From Cymodocea nodosa (taxonomy: Eukaryota > Streptophyta > Magnoliopsida > Alismatales > Cymodoceaceae), in the NCBI GenBank assembly GCA_036874045.1, contig CM072339.1:937501-1001500 (forward strand): 64,000 bases of DNA, given 5' to 3'. A model generated the notes under the pieces. The model saw only the letters and a program-made list of their open reading frames with translations. It made no database searches and had not been told where the DNA came from. The first letter of the stretch is position 1. The number at the start of each line of letters is the position of its first letter. Positions 51,433 through 64,000 of this stretch are shown here, piece after piece. The position numbers were made by a program, and so were the translations under genes.

Positions 51433-54400
51433 TATTACCAACTTTAGAAAAAAATATCTTGGTATGCTCTATCCTCATATTTTATAATTAGTATCCATAC
51501 TAACTCTTTGCAAAATTACCAATTGTGCATTTATAATCTATATTCACTCATGTCGCTCTCTTTAAATTCATTGCTTAAATTTAAAATTTGCATTTAATTT
51601 GTGATAAAATTTCAGTTTTGTTGAGAGGAAGAAGAATGATAATGTTTGATTGTTATTATTGAAGCCACATTCGGACCATACATGGCACTTGCCCTGTGTG
51701 GAATTTCGAAAGAGAATGTATGTATTGCATTATAAAAAAAGAAATATAATTTATTTTGTATATATTAATTAAAGAGAAAAGGTCTTATATATTAAACAGA
51801 TTATGAAGAAACTCTTCATAAATAAATGACCTTTAGGATATACTTCAAATGATAAGTTAACTAAAAGTGGTGGTTTTTTTTTGTTTACCTTAGGTGCTGT
51901 GTTTCTTCTTTGAAGCCCATAAAGTCTTGGGTTTTGATTTAGTTTTCAAGTTTTCCTACAGCTTGTGTAGGACCCCTTTAATTTCTTGGTTTTAATATAT
52001 TTGCTTTCTGAGTCGCTACTTCTTAACAAAATATTATCTTTTATTGGTTCAGAGGAAACTTCAAGATCTTTTAGAAGAATTAATTTCATGTTCTAGGTAG
52101 CAATCAACAATGGTTATTATTTAATAACAAAGATTAAATTAAACATCCTTTTGAAAGGGTGCTGTTGGACTTGTAAGCATAGTTTTCACGAATTTGGTTG
52201 AGAGTTACGATAAGTTCACAAAATTTGAACCATATATTGTTAATTTTCCAATGATGTTTTTTGATTTATAAATGCAAGTGATGAGCTACTATAACCCAAA
52301 GATCTAAAAGTCCTTACAATATTCTTAAAGTATTAATCCTGTTGATCGGTGTAAATCATGGCATAGATGTAATCACTCAAATAAACTCGAGTCCTTAGTT
52401 AGAGTTAAGTTGACGAAGGCATGAAAGTCAAAGCTTTAAGTTAAGAAAAATATTTTTTTAATGTCCTATTCTCTTTAATTTGCATTAATCTATTGGAAAA
52501 CTCTCTTTTCAGATGTACTTATTTTTAGTCTACTTACCAAAGGGACAATTCTTCAATTTCTTCTTATTTATACTTTTACTCATGTAAGATTCAATTACAT
52601 TGCATATCTGATATTTCTTTAGACTCAGCGAAGAACTCTTTTTGAACTTTCTTCCTGCAAACTAGTTGCCTCAGTATTCACCTATTTTTACTGGAATCAT
52701 TTGGATTCTCACATATTTCTCTTTTTTGGCTTAAACATAATTGACTAGTTGCTGGTACTTTCAGATAAATTTAATGCATTTTAGGTTTCACTTGTGTCAA
52801 GACGTCAACTAGGTTAGACTCAATTGTGACCAGCCCACCATGGTTTTCTAGCTCATGTTTGGTGGAACTGGATCATGCCAGTACTGTCTGGGGTGAGCAC
52901 ATGAGTTGGTATGACACATGGGTTTTTTTAAAATTAGCGTACTGAATTGCAGAATCAGTATGCTGAAAATGCTGAATATGCCATTACTGTAAACAATATA
53001 TCGATATGATTATAAAGTTTTAGGTTTTTTAGATTTGACATATCAATATGAAGGTTGGTATATTAATTTTACAATTTGGAATGTTGATTTTGTAATTTTG
53101 TATGTTGAAAAGTATAGCCTAATACGATATAACATAGTCAGATTGTATCGTTGACTAGTACTGCATGAATAAGTCATGAGTTATGGGTTGCCTCCTTCTC
53201 TACTGGGCATGATTTTAACTAAGCATGATGTCAATTGTATTGTGTTGTATTGACACCTTTACACTTGTAGGAGAAATTTTATGATACCATCTTTAGCGAT
53301 CTTACACTTACAAAATGCAATAATCAACAATTAAATTTTATGCAGTCATTCTACTTTGGATAAAACTTTTGCTGCAACCAAGCGGCGAACTGTAGTTCAA
53401 TTTTTCCACTTGGGTAGGGACTCACCAACAATTTCAAAAAGCAGTATAAAATTAAATGTTGATTGGATGCATACTATAGAATATCATTCTTGAACTTCTC
53501 AATATCATATTTGGTATAAAATTGTATTTATTTCCTGGCAGAGTGATGTAATGCCTTGCTCATCTGCAAAAAACATATATTTTTAGTTTTATTGCATGTA
53601 CGTGAAATTCTTGTTTCATTTGCAGATTGAATTCCATTGTTTTGTTGTGAATTCATGCTTTTATGCTTTCACTTGAAATAACCTATTTGCTGTGATTATT
53701 AAATGTTTGATTCTTCTAGGTTTGTTTAGATTGTAATTCTTCCAGGGGTTTGCTTCCCATTCATTCCGAGCTTTAGCCTTCACATTGAAGAAAAAATATC
53801 AAACCTTGCACAACTTTAATACTTGTTCATAATTAATTTCTATTTCATTTCCATAATCGTAAAAGACTCTGTTTGGTATTTAATTGCCATTGTGCTATGT
53901 ATTAGTCCTTGCTGATGCCTCATAACTGGAATCGAAGCATTAGTTATTGTTATTGTCATTGAGATATTAGTTCTGTATTCTATAGTCAAAATTTGAAACT
54001 AAGGTGCCAAATCTTTATCTCAGTCTCTCCTCATAATGGTTATAATTCATCAAGGAAAATGAAACATTAGGAAATTGTAGAGGATCTTTTGGAACCGATA
54101 CCCAAACTAAATGAAATCCCTGAAATTCTAAGAGTAAGTGTCTTCCATTTCTCTATCCTCTATGAATCATGCTTCTCTTTCCATTCCTACTTCGAAGATA
54201 TTCAATTTTCTGAATGTTTCACAGTTCATACTCTTTATTATTGTGAATTGTGAACTGCTCTTTATTATTTGAACAAAAACAGAGACATTATCGTCGCCAC
54301 TTTCTCTCTTATGTGAAGGCTTAATTGTTGTATTGCAGACCTTCCAATCAAGGAACAGAGAAATCATGCCAACAGGTGATGGAAGCACACACTATGAATT

Positions 54401-55326
54401 TTAAGGGATATCTACACAAGAAGTGAAACTGATCTTAGCTCCACATATTCATAAAGATCCATGGCGGAGGCTGGAAACATGATTTATCTCTTCTTATGTT
54501 TGTCATCTAGCTATTTATGTATGACTGTTCTCATTTCATGGTACTGCTCAATTGTTCTCGTCCAGCGTTATTGTTCTTTGAATGGTTGGCCATTGCCGGT
54601 CGGTGTTATGTAAATCCAGGCAATCGGCAACGTTAGAAACTTTACTCGACGTCACCATGTGATTATTTAGTATTTAACGCACTCTTGTGGTATAATGGTG
54701 CTGAATCAGCTATGTTTCTATTTTTTATAATGATAAAATTATGGTCTAGATTAAAATTTCAGATTCCTCTCCGTTCAATTGAATAGCATACGTCTATTCT
54801 TCAATTATTGGTGACAATGCTTCTGGGAATAGGACTGGTCAGTCAACAATCAGTACTACAGCCATTTTTTTAAGGAAATGGGTGGAAATGAAATTACACG
54901 CTTTTCTGTAGATTTCTGATATTAGACCCTTTTCCATTCCAAACATTTTTTAATACTTGTATTGTTTTTGTTTTTATATCATGTCACTGGTCTATCATAT
55001 GAGCTAGAGAGAATGAACCATGGGTAAAAAAAGAGAGATTGTTGGAAAAAAAAAGGTGTGGAGTCCAGAGGCAAAGCGACGAAGAAGATTAGAGGATTTA
55101 TCTTTCCGGAAGCGAAAAACGCAGAGGACATAATTATCAAGATCGTGGGTGCTTGAAATAAAGTCTAATTTATATTAACAAACATAAAATTTAAAAAGAG
55201 GATATAGAAGTAATGAATTCGTTTCGGAGCAGAAATTCCAAAAGAAAAACAATGAAAGGGTAAACATGAAATTTACCCGAAAAATGGAAGCCGAGTCGTT
55301 TCCCGGCCTCGTCCACCAACCAACAG
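51433..55326. other. AT-rich intergenic region between UPF0496 and PPR genes
   Basis: No supported gene. 52800-53250 has a repeat-like composition and shares a short block with sequence near 31.2 kb. The start holds the UPF0496 3' untranslated region (stop at 51432). 55030-55320 should contain the PPR promoter and leader; no clear TATA box was found. Confidence 0.5.
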
Positions 55327-57411
55327 ATGCTGCGTTCTCTTTCTCGCATTTCCCTCTCCCGCAAATCTTCTAGGGTTCCTCTTCGAATTCGCCACCTCCA
55401 AAAGTCTGCTTTCGGGTCCAATTTCAATCAAGAATTCGAAAGCAAACGCCGCAAAAGGAGCAAACTATGGAAGAAATCCTCTTCCGAAACCGCAAATTCC
55501 GCATCTTTGCCAGTGGTGTACACCAGGAACACGGTTCACAAAATCTCCAGCATACTCCGGACCTCGACATGGGAATCCGCCATGACGCTGCTCAACGCTC
55601 TCCCTGTCAAATGGGACTCCCACATCATCTGCAAGGTCCTCAAGACCCACCCGCCCATGGAAAAAGCGTGGCTTTTCTTCCTCTGGGCCTCACGTCTCGA
55701 GAGGTTCAAGCACGATCAGTTCACCTACACGACCATGATCGATATATTCGGGGAGGCCGGAAGGATCGACTCCATGAAGTTTTTGGTAAGGGAGATGGAG
55801 GCGAAGGGCGTTAGGATTGATGTTGCGACCTATACGGCGGTTATGAATTGGTTGGGCAAATGTGGGGATTTAGGTGGTGCGGTGCGGGTATGGTTAGAGA
55901 TGAGGAGGAATGGGGTGAAGCAGAATGTGGTGTCGTATACCGCGTTCTTGAAATTGTTGTTTGACCATGGGAAGCCGAATGAGGCGGTTGCGACGTACAG
56001 GGAGATGCTCAAGGTGGGGATCCCGCCAAGCTGCCATACGTACACGGTTTTGATGGATCATCTCGCTGGAGCTGGTGAGTGCTTGGGGCGCATTATGATC
56101 CCTCTAATTTCTCGTTCCTTCGTATCCATAACATTGCCCATTACATGTTTGATACAATGACACACACACACTCTCTTAATGAAATTGGTTATTGTTACGT
56201 ATTCATCATATATTGACTGCCTTTTATATGTTTAATTTAAGAAGATTGTCTAGTCCTACGAATTTCATCGTTAATTCTACGAAATCACATGATCAAGAAG
56301 TCAATGCCCAAAATAAGCATCGTTTTGGACTTGAATGCTCGGCATTCATGTTCTGCAAACTGTGCGAGTGATGTTGATTGACAGAAAACTCACCCTTTCT
56401 CTATTGTACTCTATATCAGGTAATTTTAGAGCTGCTTTAGATATAATGGTGGAGATGCAAGTAGCAGGAATACATCCTGACAAGGCTACTTGCAATATAC
56501 TAGTTCAGAAATGTTCAAAAGCTGGTGAGATATCAGCATTGATTCAGATTCTAAAGTATATGAAAGAGAATAGACTTGTACTCCGACGTCCTGTATTTCT
56601 AGAGGCTCTTAATGCTTTTAAAAAGGCTGGTGAGGATGACAATCTTCTATGTGAAGTAAATCCTCATCTTGCTTATGAAGGTACGAGAGAAGAGATATCT
56701 GAATCGGAAAGATTGGTTTCAGATATTAACGCATGTATAGACAGAGAAATCATACTCAATCTTCTAGCTAGGGGGAATTTTATAGGTATAGAACACATAC
56801 TAGATGGGATGATTTCCAAAAGCATATGGTTGGACTCTATGCTCCTATCTGAAGTTATGCAAGCCAATTGTGTGAATAATGGGACATCGGCAGCATTGAT
56901 GGCATTTGAATTATTCAAAACAATGGGAAAGATGCCTGACAGAGTTGCTTGCACCTCCTTGATAGGTCTACTTATCAGAATGAATTCCTTTGAGACGGTC
57001 CTTGAAATTGTCAAAGAAATGGTCAAATCCGGTAATGATTTGGGGCCACATCTCACTTCGCTCTTGATATTGAAGCTTGGATGTGCTGGAATGTCTGCTT
57101 CTGCCAAGGAGATGTTTTATTCTTTGCCACAAGAGCATAACACCACTACATACACTGCTATGATGGACGTTTGTTTCAAAGCAAAGGATGCAGATGCAGC
57201 ACTTGAACTCTATTCTGAAATGAGTAGAAGGAAAATTCGAGCCTCATGTGGCACCTTTGAGGTGTTAGTGTCTGGCTTAGAAGGGGCTGGCAGAATTCAA
57301 GAAGTCGAAGCTATGAGGAGGGAGAAGAAGAGATTGTACTTTTCTTATAACTCTAGAGAGAGAGTTTCTATGGAAGAAAACTTATGTGACTATCTCTTTG
57401 ATGGGCCATGA
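55327..57411 (+). CDS. P-type pentatricopeptide repeat protein, At2g01390/EMB3111-like
   Basis: Predicted organellar RNA-binding protein. Two exons, 55327-56074 and 56420-57411, joined through a GGT glycine codon split by the intron, give 579 residues. Residues 1-60 are rich in Arg, Ser and Lys with few acids, like a mitochondrial or plastid targeting peptide. From about residue 133 there are 35-residue PPR units: TYTTMIDIFGEAGRIDSM, TYTAVMNWLGKCGDLGGA, SYTAFLKLLFDHGKPNEA, TYTVLMDHLAGAGNFRAA and, near the C-terminus, TYTAMMDVCFKAKDADAAL. The middle (about 310-480) is more divergent. MEKAWLFFLWASRLERFKHD before the repeats and EENLCDYLF at the end match Arabidopsis At2g01390. There is no E, DYW or SMR domain, so the P class is assigned. 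RNA target unknown. An early ATG at 55327 follows directly on a short leader. Confidence 0.93.
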
Positions 57412-60400
57412 ATCCAGCAAGTTTTGGTTGTTTTGTTCTATCATGATTTGTCATTTGCTGTATCAGGTAGCTGCAGAGCAAGTGGGACAGCAAGGAGCAA
57501 GATGATGAGCAGACATAGGCACGCTAGTCATCATTGAAGAAGTGGCCATTCCATGTGGTATTGGTTGGATGCGATCATATCAGTATTAAAGTATTACATC
57601 TCATCAAAAGTTCAAACCTAAGTATGTTTAAGTGAGAGCAATAGTAAGATAGATGAACTTTTGGAAAGTTGTGTTGTACTCATTTTTTCTATGATCCACG
57701 TGGTACTGGTTAGTAATCTAAATATTTTCGTATGGTCAATTGAAGTTAATTTTGTTCATTTTATAGAATGCTTGGATTATGCAAGCAAAGTATTAAGACA
57801 ATAGTGGAATATGATTGTATCCTTCATAACTTTATATAATCAACTTGATTTTGATTATATGGATTATTAGTAGAACCTGGTCATGTCAATGGTATTTGCT
57901 TCAAAATTTGACCCAAATCTCATAATCTCAGCTCCCACAATCTCATCCAAATACACCCTTACATTGAAAATTGACTGGAAGCGTAATTTATGTTATGATT
58001 CAATAATTTTTTGTACTTATGCTTTATGATGATCGTGCTGATCCAAACATAATTACTGCTGTATATGTGACCCTCACACTCATACTTTGTCTAGGGCATT
58101 TAAATTCTATCTCATCAGATGATGATGACATGACAAATATGGAGAGTTATACATGGCACGTAAAAAGTTAGGATGACATACATGCATTATGGGTAAATTT
58201 TGAGGATATATACATGTAAATAACAAAAGCATCAAATCTGTAAAATGGACTCTCATTTTTCAAAGTTGTCTATTTGAATGTAGATTATTGATAAAGAATT
58301 ATGCCAACACCATATTGCTTGTAGATTGTTGGTGCAGGATTATGGCAAAGTTGATGATCAATACCACCATTTTAGGAGTGGGAATTGTTTGTCCCCATTT
58401 ATTATTCTTTCTGATCTCGTGTGTAAGCAGCAATTAATCATGTATTTTGCTCAAAAAGAAGGCAATCATATATCACACAATACAATGTATGTGATTAATA
58501 TGGTATATGGAATAAAAGATTGGAATGGGGGGTGATTGAAGAATCTCTCCCCATTCGAAGGTAAGACATTAAAAAAATCATTACGTTAAACTTTTAAGAT
58601 TTTTCGTATGAAGATCATCCTAATGATGTAACTTTTTTTTAACAAAGGCAGTGATTAAAAATACTTTTCCAAACTAGCTTGTTTAAGTAAAGCATTTACA
58701 CAAATAAGAGGTTTAAAACATGGTAGCTTATTCAATCTATGTAAAAAAAACAGATAAGTACTTAATAATTTATTTTATTGCTTATTCAATAAACTAGTCT
58801 TTTAAAATAAGCAAGAACTTTGTGGGGGGGGGGGGGTGTTTGGTAACGATGTATTTAATTAGTGTATGAAAAAATGCTAACATATTTTAATAATTGTTAT
58901 GAAATGTATTATTTATGTGTTAGCTTAATTTTTATAAATAGCTTTAAAGAAGTTGTAATTTGAATTATGAACGCTGAATGAGAAAAAAAAAGCTGCGTTT
59001 TTTAGCTTTTTTGAAAAATGTTAGTTTATTTTTATATGCTAATTAAAATAATCATTATCAAACAGAACTTTATTCCTCTTGTTGCGTAACGTAACTTAAT
59101 TAATTATATGATTTATTAGTAGTTGGATTAAGAAAGAATCCATGCAGTCCAGGTGATTTCTTGTTAGCTAATGACAAAACCGATTTTTTGATTTCCTTCG
59201 TAAATGGTACTTCTGATATAAGAATGGATTATCAAATTTTGGGGAAATTATTTTTTCCCAATCCAAATTTAATCTGAAATCTTTCCTCGTATTAAACAGC
59301 TCATAGTAGTGTCTTTCTTAAGTAAGTTAAGTTATTGTGCTCAATTTTCTCGTTCCTCAAGTAAAGTCTAATTTCCCGATTTCTAATTCAACGGAGACGA
59401 TTTTTTTTCTCAAAAAAATCTTTCATAGATAATGTTTTTAACCCATTAAAAAATATGAAACAATCTGATCCAAAAGTCTGAAAAGGTTAATATGTTGTCG
59501 AAAATAGTTGTTTAAAAAGCTTAACGCTGCCACGGATTGAAATGGATCTGTGTGATTAACCAATAACGAACCGGTTAGAAAAAAATAACATTATTAAGAT
59601 TTTAGGTGTGTATATGAATTTATAGTCTTACATTGTTTAAATATTTTTATATTCTTTGTGTAGTCTTTCTATTAAATAACAATTTTTTCTACCATTTCTT
59701 TTGTATTATAATATGTAATCAAAAGCTACGTCTACTTTAGATACTTATAATCATATAAATAAGTGATGGAAAAGTTATTATTATTATTATTTTTTACATA
59801 GATAAAAATAAAGACCAAGACTTATTATATACGAAATGCTCTGTATCAGTCATGGTAACGAGTACATAAAGAAGTGTATTTAAATGGTAAAAGTAATTTC
59901 CCAACGTGGCTGATTCGAAACCAACGGATCGGTAACGGGCGGAACGAATCACATGTGATTGGATGAGTTAAAAACAATGACCTTGTACTCTAAAATATGA
60001 AATAAACATATTATTTATTCATAATTATTGGATGATTGACAAGACATTATTCATAAGATATAAGTTAACAAGTTACGTCCCTGCTGGTTGACAAGACATT
60101 ATTGCTCCCTGATTTTTTTAATGTGCAAAACAGATTGGTCGCTCCTATTCACGATTGATCTTATGCAACTTACTTTATGATTTTCCTGTAAGTAAAATCA
60201 ACCGGTCTTATGGTTGAGGACTGTCAAAAGACTAGGGAAGTTTAGATTTAAGAAATCAGAATAATTCGATTCCAATCAAATAAGGTGACGATGCGAAAAC
60301 ATGGGATGGATGCCCCAAGAGCCATCAAGACATGGGGTGATGGGTACTTGAGAGACAGCTAAAAAACAGAGAAAGAAGGCATGGGTGATTGGGGGCATGC

Positions 60401-63074
60401 ATGAACTCTGGGCGCTCTCATCAGTCCCTGTGAATGATATGAAAGGGTTTGGCTTTCATAAGCAGGATCTTCATGTGGCCCCTTGTTTTGAGTACTCAAC
60501 CCCAACAGGAAATGGTGGGTGTGCACGTGTACGTATCTCGGTATCTGCTTCCGTGCATGTACGCCATTTGCATGTGCTTTGGACTTGCCACACACATGTC
60601 TTGCCCAAGCAATGAGGACATGCAGAACATTGCACAGAATGCTGAAGGCCACCAGCATTCACGAATTCTTTTAGATTAATTAGGAGAAACTGGGGGGAAC
60701 GAAACGAAGGGAGAAACCAGGGAAAAGAAAGATAAAAGGTTTCGTTGATTTCTTAACTTAAATGTAAATTTCACGTAATCCTTTGGTGCTTGCTTGCCTA
60801 GGTCAGAAGAGATTGTCTGGTATTTATCAGATACATGAGATTTAATGCGATAACATGAAAAAAGTAAAACCATACAGGAAGAAATGTAAGGTTATTGGGA
60901 ACATGGAGATTTGATTCCATACCTTCCTTTTTGATCCTCATCGAAGAAGATGGATTAGGGGGTTTGGCAGGAGACCTTTATTGTTGTGTGTGTGTGTGTT
61001 TTTTTTTCTTCTTTCATCTGGCACATGAGATCTTGTGGGGAGGGGGAGAGACTGGCAGTTTTCTAATCGGAGTTGGAGTAGCAAAGTGAAGGGTGAACAT
61101 TCCAAGCTCTCCCATATCGATCCTATCCCTTTTCCCCCCCCCACTGTTCAATATTTTCTATGTGAGGAACAATGTAGCGAACAGGAAATTGACTGGTAAA
61201 TGAAGAATAGGTAACATGCGTGGGCATGACACATAACCCAATGCTGGTTTCAAAGGAAACAGCCTTGCAGGACAAACGATAAAAGACATGAGGGAAGGAG
61301 GGAAGGGAGGGAAGGGAGAGAATATGATATAAATTGAATAGGTAAGTAGATGTGAGATCATGTGCTTGTATTTAATTTATAATCATGTTTTATAATCTTG
61401 TGCGGTCTCTGAGATCTGAATAAGGATCTTGGGTTTTATTCCTCCTGCAAGCGATATTCCATGCAAAATCTGACCGTTTTCCAGCTCTACCTTTCATGAC
61501 AAAATTTCCAGCTCTATTTCTCAGTCCTCATCAATTTTCCATTATGCTCTTGAAGGCATGGTAGCTGCTGCTATCATAAAGACCTCTCTCTCTCTCTCTC
61601 TCTCTGCTCAACTGGGTAGGAACTTGCTGCAACCACTCACAAATTTCTTCTGTCAAAACTCCAAATAAAGAACATAGCTTAGGAGTGGTGATCAAAATTG
61701 AAAATTTTCTTTGATGGCATCTGTCGGATCTTCACCATATGGCTGTTAGACGAATTGCCATTTTTGTGTATGCCTTTGGTACCTAACCTGGTTGGCAGAA
61801 CCAACAGCAGAAAACACAGCCAGATCTCGCCAGCGATGGATCAAAGAGGCACAGGCTCTGATTTCCTATGAATCATCTCTGAGATCTTATTCTTCTACGT
61901 GAGGATGTTTGCAATGACGGCGTGACTGGTATCACCTTCCTCTTACTACAAGGTCCAGACGGAAGGATTGAAGGAAGGATTATCTTTGGTTCAAATTCAT
62001 GCACCGATTATGATATTGTAAAGTAATGAAAATAAATAGTTAAAATCAACGCAGCGTAAATTCCAGATAATCTTTTTCCCTTGAGAAAATGTTGTGAACG
62101 TAAATCTCATGATCCAGAAGAAATAAGATGATCAAAAGAACTTACCCTTGAAAGTTTGAAACAATATTAGATCACGAAACAAACTTAAAGATCTAACGTG
62201 GAAAAGGTTTGCGTTCCCTTGGCTGTTAATAACTTTTAAATAATGAATACAAAATAATAGAATTTATCTACCACTCCCAAACATATCTTGAATTTGATCA
62301 AGTAAAACATAAAATTGCTTAGGAGTGCATTTGGAATGATGGCGATTCTACTTCGCACAAATTTCAATGCCGTAAACAAACATTTCTTGTACTCGAGAAA
62401 TGGTATGCTCTGCTTCAGATTCTTTATCAAGAGAAGTAAACTGCTTTTCCTTTTTAAAATTTCTCTTCTCAAAAATTTTAAAAGCAAACTCAACGCCACA
62501 TTACAGAAACACCCTAGTCATTCTATCCTTTTCTTTTGGTATTAGTTATTTATTCGTTAAAGAATTTCTGCAGAAGAGGCAGAGAAAACGGAGGGGGGAG
62601 GGGGGAGGGGGACAGTGTGGCGAGGTGCCTTCCAATGGTGATGATGGGCATGAGCAGAACACTGAACAGTGCGCCCACGAGGCTTGAATTTGTTACCCCA
62701 ATCCATGCATGACAAAAAAAGGTAAATTATAATACCAAAAATCATAGAAATTTATATTTATTTTCTCCTTTTTGGGCCCACTGCATGGAAAAGAGATGGA
62801 AAAAAAAATTGACAGTGACAAAATGAAAAGAAGAAAGACCCGAGAAAGATCCCAAAGATCTACAAGAATGACTCTTCTTCAGACCAGGGAGGCAGAGAAT
62901 ACTGAATACCTCACCATATTTTGTTCTTTCCATGTCCTACCCTGCAGGACTGTCTGGTCAAACAAAGAGAAGACAACCACGAAGGGAAAAATATGTGTTG
63001 AAATATCAAATACGTCGACAACAACAAGACCAGTGGGATCTTAACTGGCTTAGCTGAGGTTGGTCTCAGTTAAC
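57412..63074. other. Intergenic region between PPR and SOFL genes
   Basis: 57412-57600 is probably PPR 3' untranslated sequence. 57.6-60.2 kb is AT-rich with a poly-G tract at 58824-58837 and no gene. 60.3-62.0 kb is more balanced in composition, with several frames on both strands and a (CT)n run at 61583-61605, but none shows a recognisable domain. 62.1-63.0 kb includes the SOFL 3' flank. A noncoding RNA in 60.3-61.9 kb is possible but not shown. Confidence 0.45.
61583..61605. repeat. (CT)n microsatellite
   Basis: About 11 CT dinucleotides in intergenic DNA. Confidence 0.9.
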
Positions 63075-63821
63075 TCAACTCCTTCCGTAAAGCTGATTTC
63101 CCTGAGAGATGGAGAGGTACGTTGGTTTCCATTCCTTTGCCACATATACATATGGAAGAGAACCAGTAATGTAGGATGAAGCTGCGAGAACACAAGGAGG
63201 AGAGAAGAAGCAAGGGCTATGCACCTTAAGATGAGTTGCTGAGAAGCCATAGGAATTCTCCATAGCATCGTCATCGAGTGATTGGTTCTTTACAGTGGTC
63301 ATCATATTGAAATCTTTCTGCAGAAACGAACATGAGAAAAAATAGAACCAATGAGTTAACACAGAAACGCCACACACTCTACTTGCCTTTGGAAAGTTGA
63401 GGAAAGGCAAAGGAGAACTAGCAGTTTCATCAAGAAGGCCAAGAGATTCCTCCCCTAGTTTACGCTGCTGCATTTCCACATCAATCCTTCTCCTCTTGCC
63501 ATCTTTTCTGGCCGACGCTGGTGAAGATAGAGAAGAAGCGGAGCAGAGGCAGCTATTGTTCTCACCTAAGCCCCGACGGTTGCAGCAGCAAAACATGTCA
63601 TCATCGTGGTAATGAGGGGGGCCAGATGATGCATCAGACACCATTGACAGATCTTCCTCCTGACCCTCTTCCTCCTCCTCAAATGCACATTTCCTTTCAT
63701 GCACCACAGACCCAGGCCTCTCATCCGACTGGTCCAAGTACATGGTCCAGCCAGACTCGCAACCACTACTACACTCAGAACCCTCCTCCTTCTCCGCACT
63801 TGCCATCCTGAACACCTCCAT
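63075..63821 (-). CDS. SOFL: SOB-FIVE-LIKE (SOFL) protein
   Basis: Small plant-specific protein; in Arabidopsis, SOFL proteins promote cytokinin-related responses. Three coding exons: 63821-63387, 63317-63225 and 63101-63075, giving 184 residues. The two hallmark boxes are present: SECSSGCESGWTMYLDQ near residue 15 and LSMVSDASSGPPH near residue 58. The C-terminal family pattern DETASSPL, then SLDDDAMENSYGFSATHLK, is also there, with exon 2 beginning KDFNMM. The first intron appears to use a GC donor: AAG then GCAAGT at 63387/63386, the classical GC-AG form. The nearest GT would put exon 2 out of frame. Acceptor TTTCTGCAG is standard. The start at 63821 (MEVFRM) is the first in-frame ATG; MASAEK at 63806 has a better start context and is an equally good choice. 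An acidic Glu stretch lies at residues 48-56. Confidence 0.9.
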   Translation of the reverse strand: MEVFRMASAEKEEGSECSSGCESGWTMYLDQSDERPGSVVHERKCAFEEEEEGQEEDLSMVSDASSGPPHYHDDDMFCCCNRRGLGENNSCLCSASSLSSPASARKDGKRRRIDVEMQQRKLGEESLGLLDETASSPLPFLNFPKASRVCGVSVLTHWFYFFSCSFLQKDFNMMTTVKNQSLDDDAMENSYGFSATHLKVHSPCFFSPPCVLAASSYITGSLPYVYVAKEWKPTYLSISQGNQLYGRS

Positions 63822-64000
63822 GAGCCGAGGATAAGAGAGAAACCTCTTCCCCTGCTTATAAAGACTAGGACAACACAAAGTAGGCAGCGATCGCTTCCTC
63901 CTCACACCGCCCTGTCGATCTCTACTCCACCTATTGGTACGAGAAGCAGCAGCAATGAAGAGGAGAGAGACTGAGGGGAGGAAGTGTGTAATTATAAACA

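Noticed and set aside
61798..61900. Plus-strand frame reading PTAENTARSRQRWIKEAQAL
   Set aside because: Superficially protein-like but only about 33 codons, with no start, no splice partner and no family I can name.

Overview
This is a plant nuclear window: long AT-rich intergenic stretches, spliced genes with GT-AG introns, many simple repeats, and plant-only families (GBF-type bZIP, HD-Zip I, BZR1, URGT sugar transporter, UPF0496, SOFL). The BZR1-like protein and the general sequence style look closer to a non-grass monocot than to a eudicot, but this is an inference and the species is not determined. I see no bacterial, organellar or viral segment.

Layout. 1-3782 (minus): G-box-binding bZIP gene, cut at the left edge inside its leucine zipper, with an Au-type SINE in an intron. 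4.3-10.6 kb: AT-rich spacer with a second tRNA-derived SINE-like piece. 10601-12256 (minus): complete three-exon HD-Zip class I gene with a TATA box. 12.4-23.2 kb: gene-poor spacer with microsatellites and a duplicated G-box motif near 14.9 kb. 23229-23672 (minus): decayed first exon of an LPEAT1-like lysophospholipid acyltransferase. 26881-28707 (minus): two-exon BZR1/BES1 gene with an 82-bp TTC/GAA tract just upstream of the start codon. About 30.6 kb: three CACGTG G-boxes. 32891-34824 (minus): five-exon UDP-rhamnose/UDP-galactose transporter. 36985 to about 40.3 kb (minus): YIF1-type Golgi membrane protein with a 166-bp tandem duplication in its first intron. 42451-45640 (minus): ribosomal protein L35 with a LINE 3' end inside a 2.6-kb intron. 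50245-51432 (plus): single-exon UPF0496 (AT14A-like) protein. 55327-57411 (plus): two-exon PPR protein resembling Arabidopsis At2g01390. 63075-63821 (minus): SOB-FIVE-LIKE protein whose first intron appears to be GC-AG.

The genes do not form an operon or an obvious cluster. Four are regulatory (bZIP, HD-Zip, BZR1, SOFL); the others serve protein synthesis, Golgi sugar transport, ER-Golgi traffic, organelle RNA processing and membrane-associated functions. I found no convincing new multi-gene system. The observations most worth checking are the GC-AG intron, the LPEAT1 relic, the TE insertions inside introns, the G-box groups and the expandable GAA tract at BZR1. Exon boundaries were read by eye from splice signals and frame continuity; no alignment or transcript data were available.
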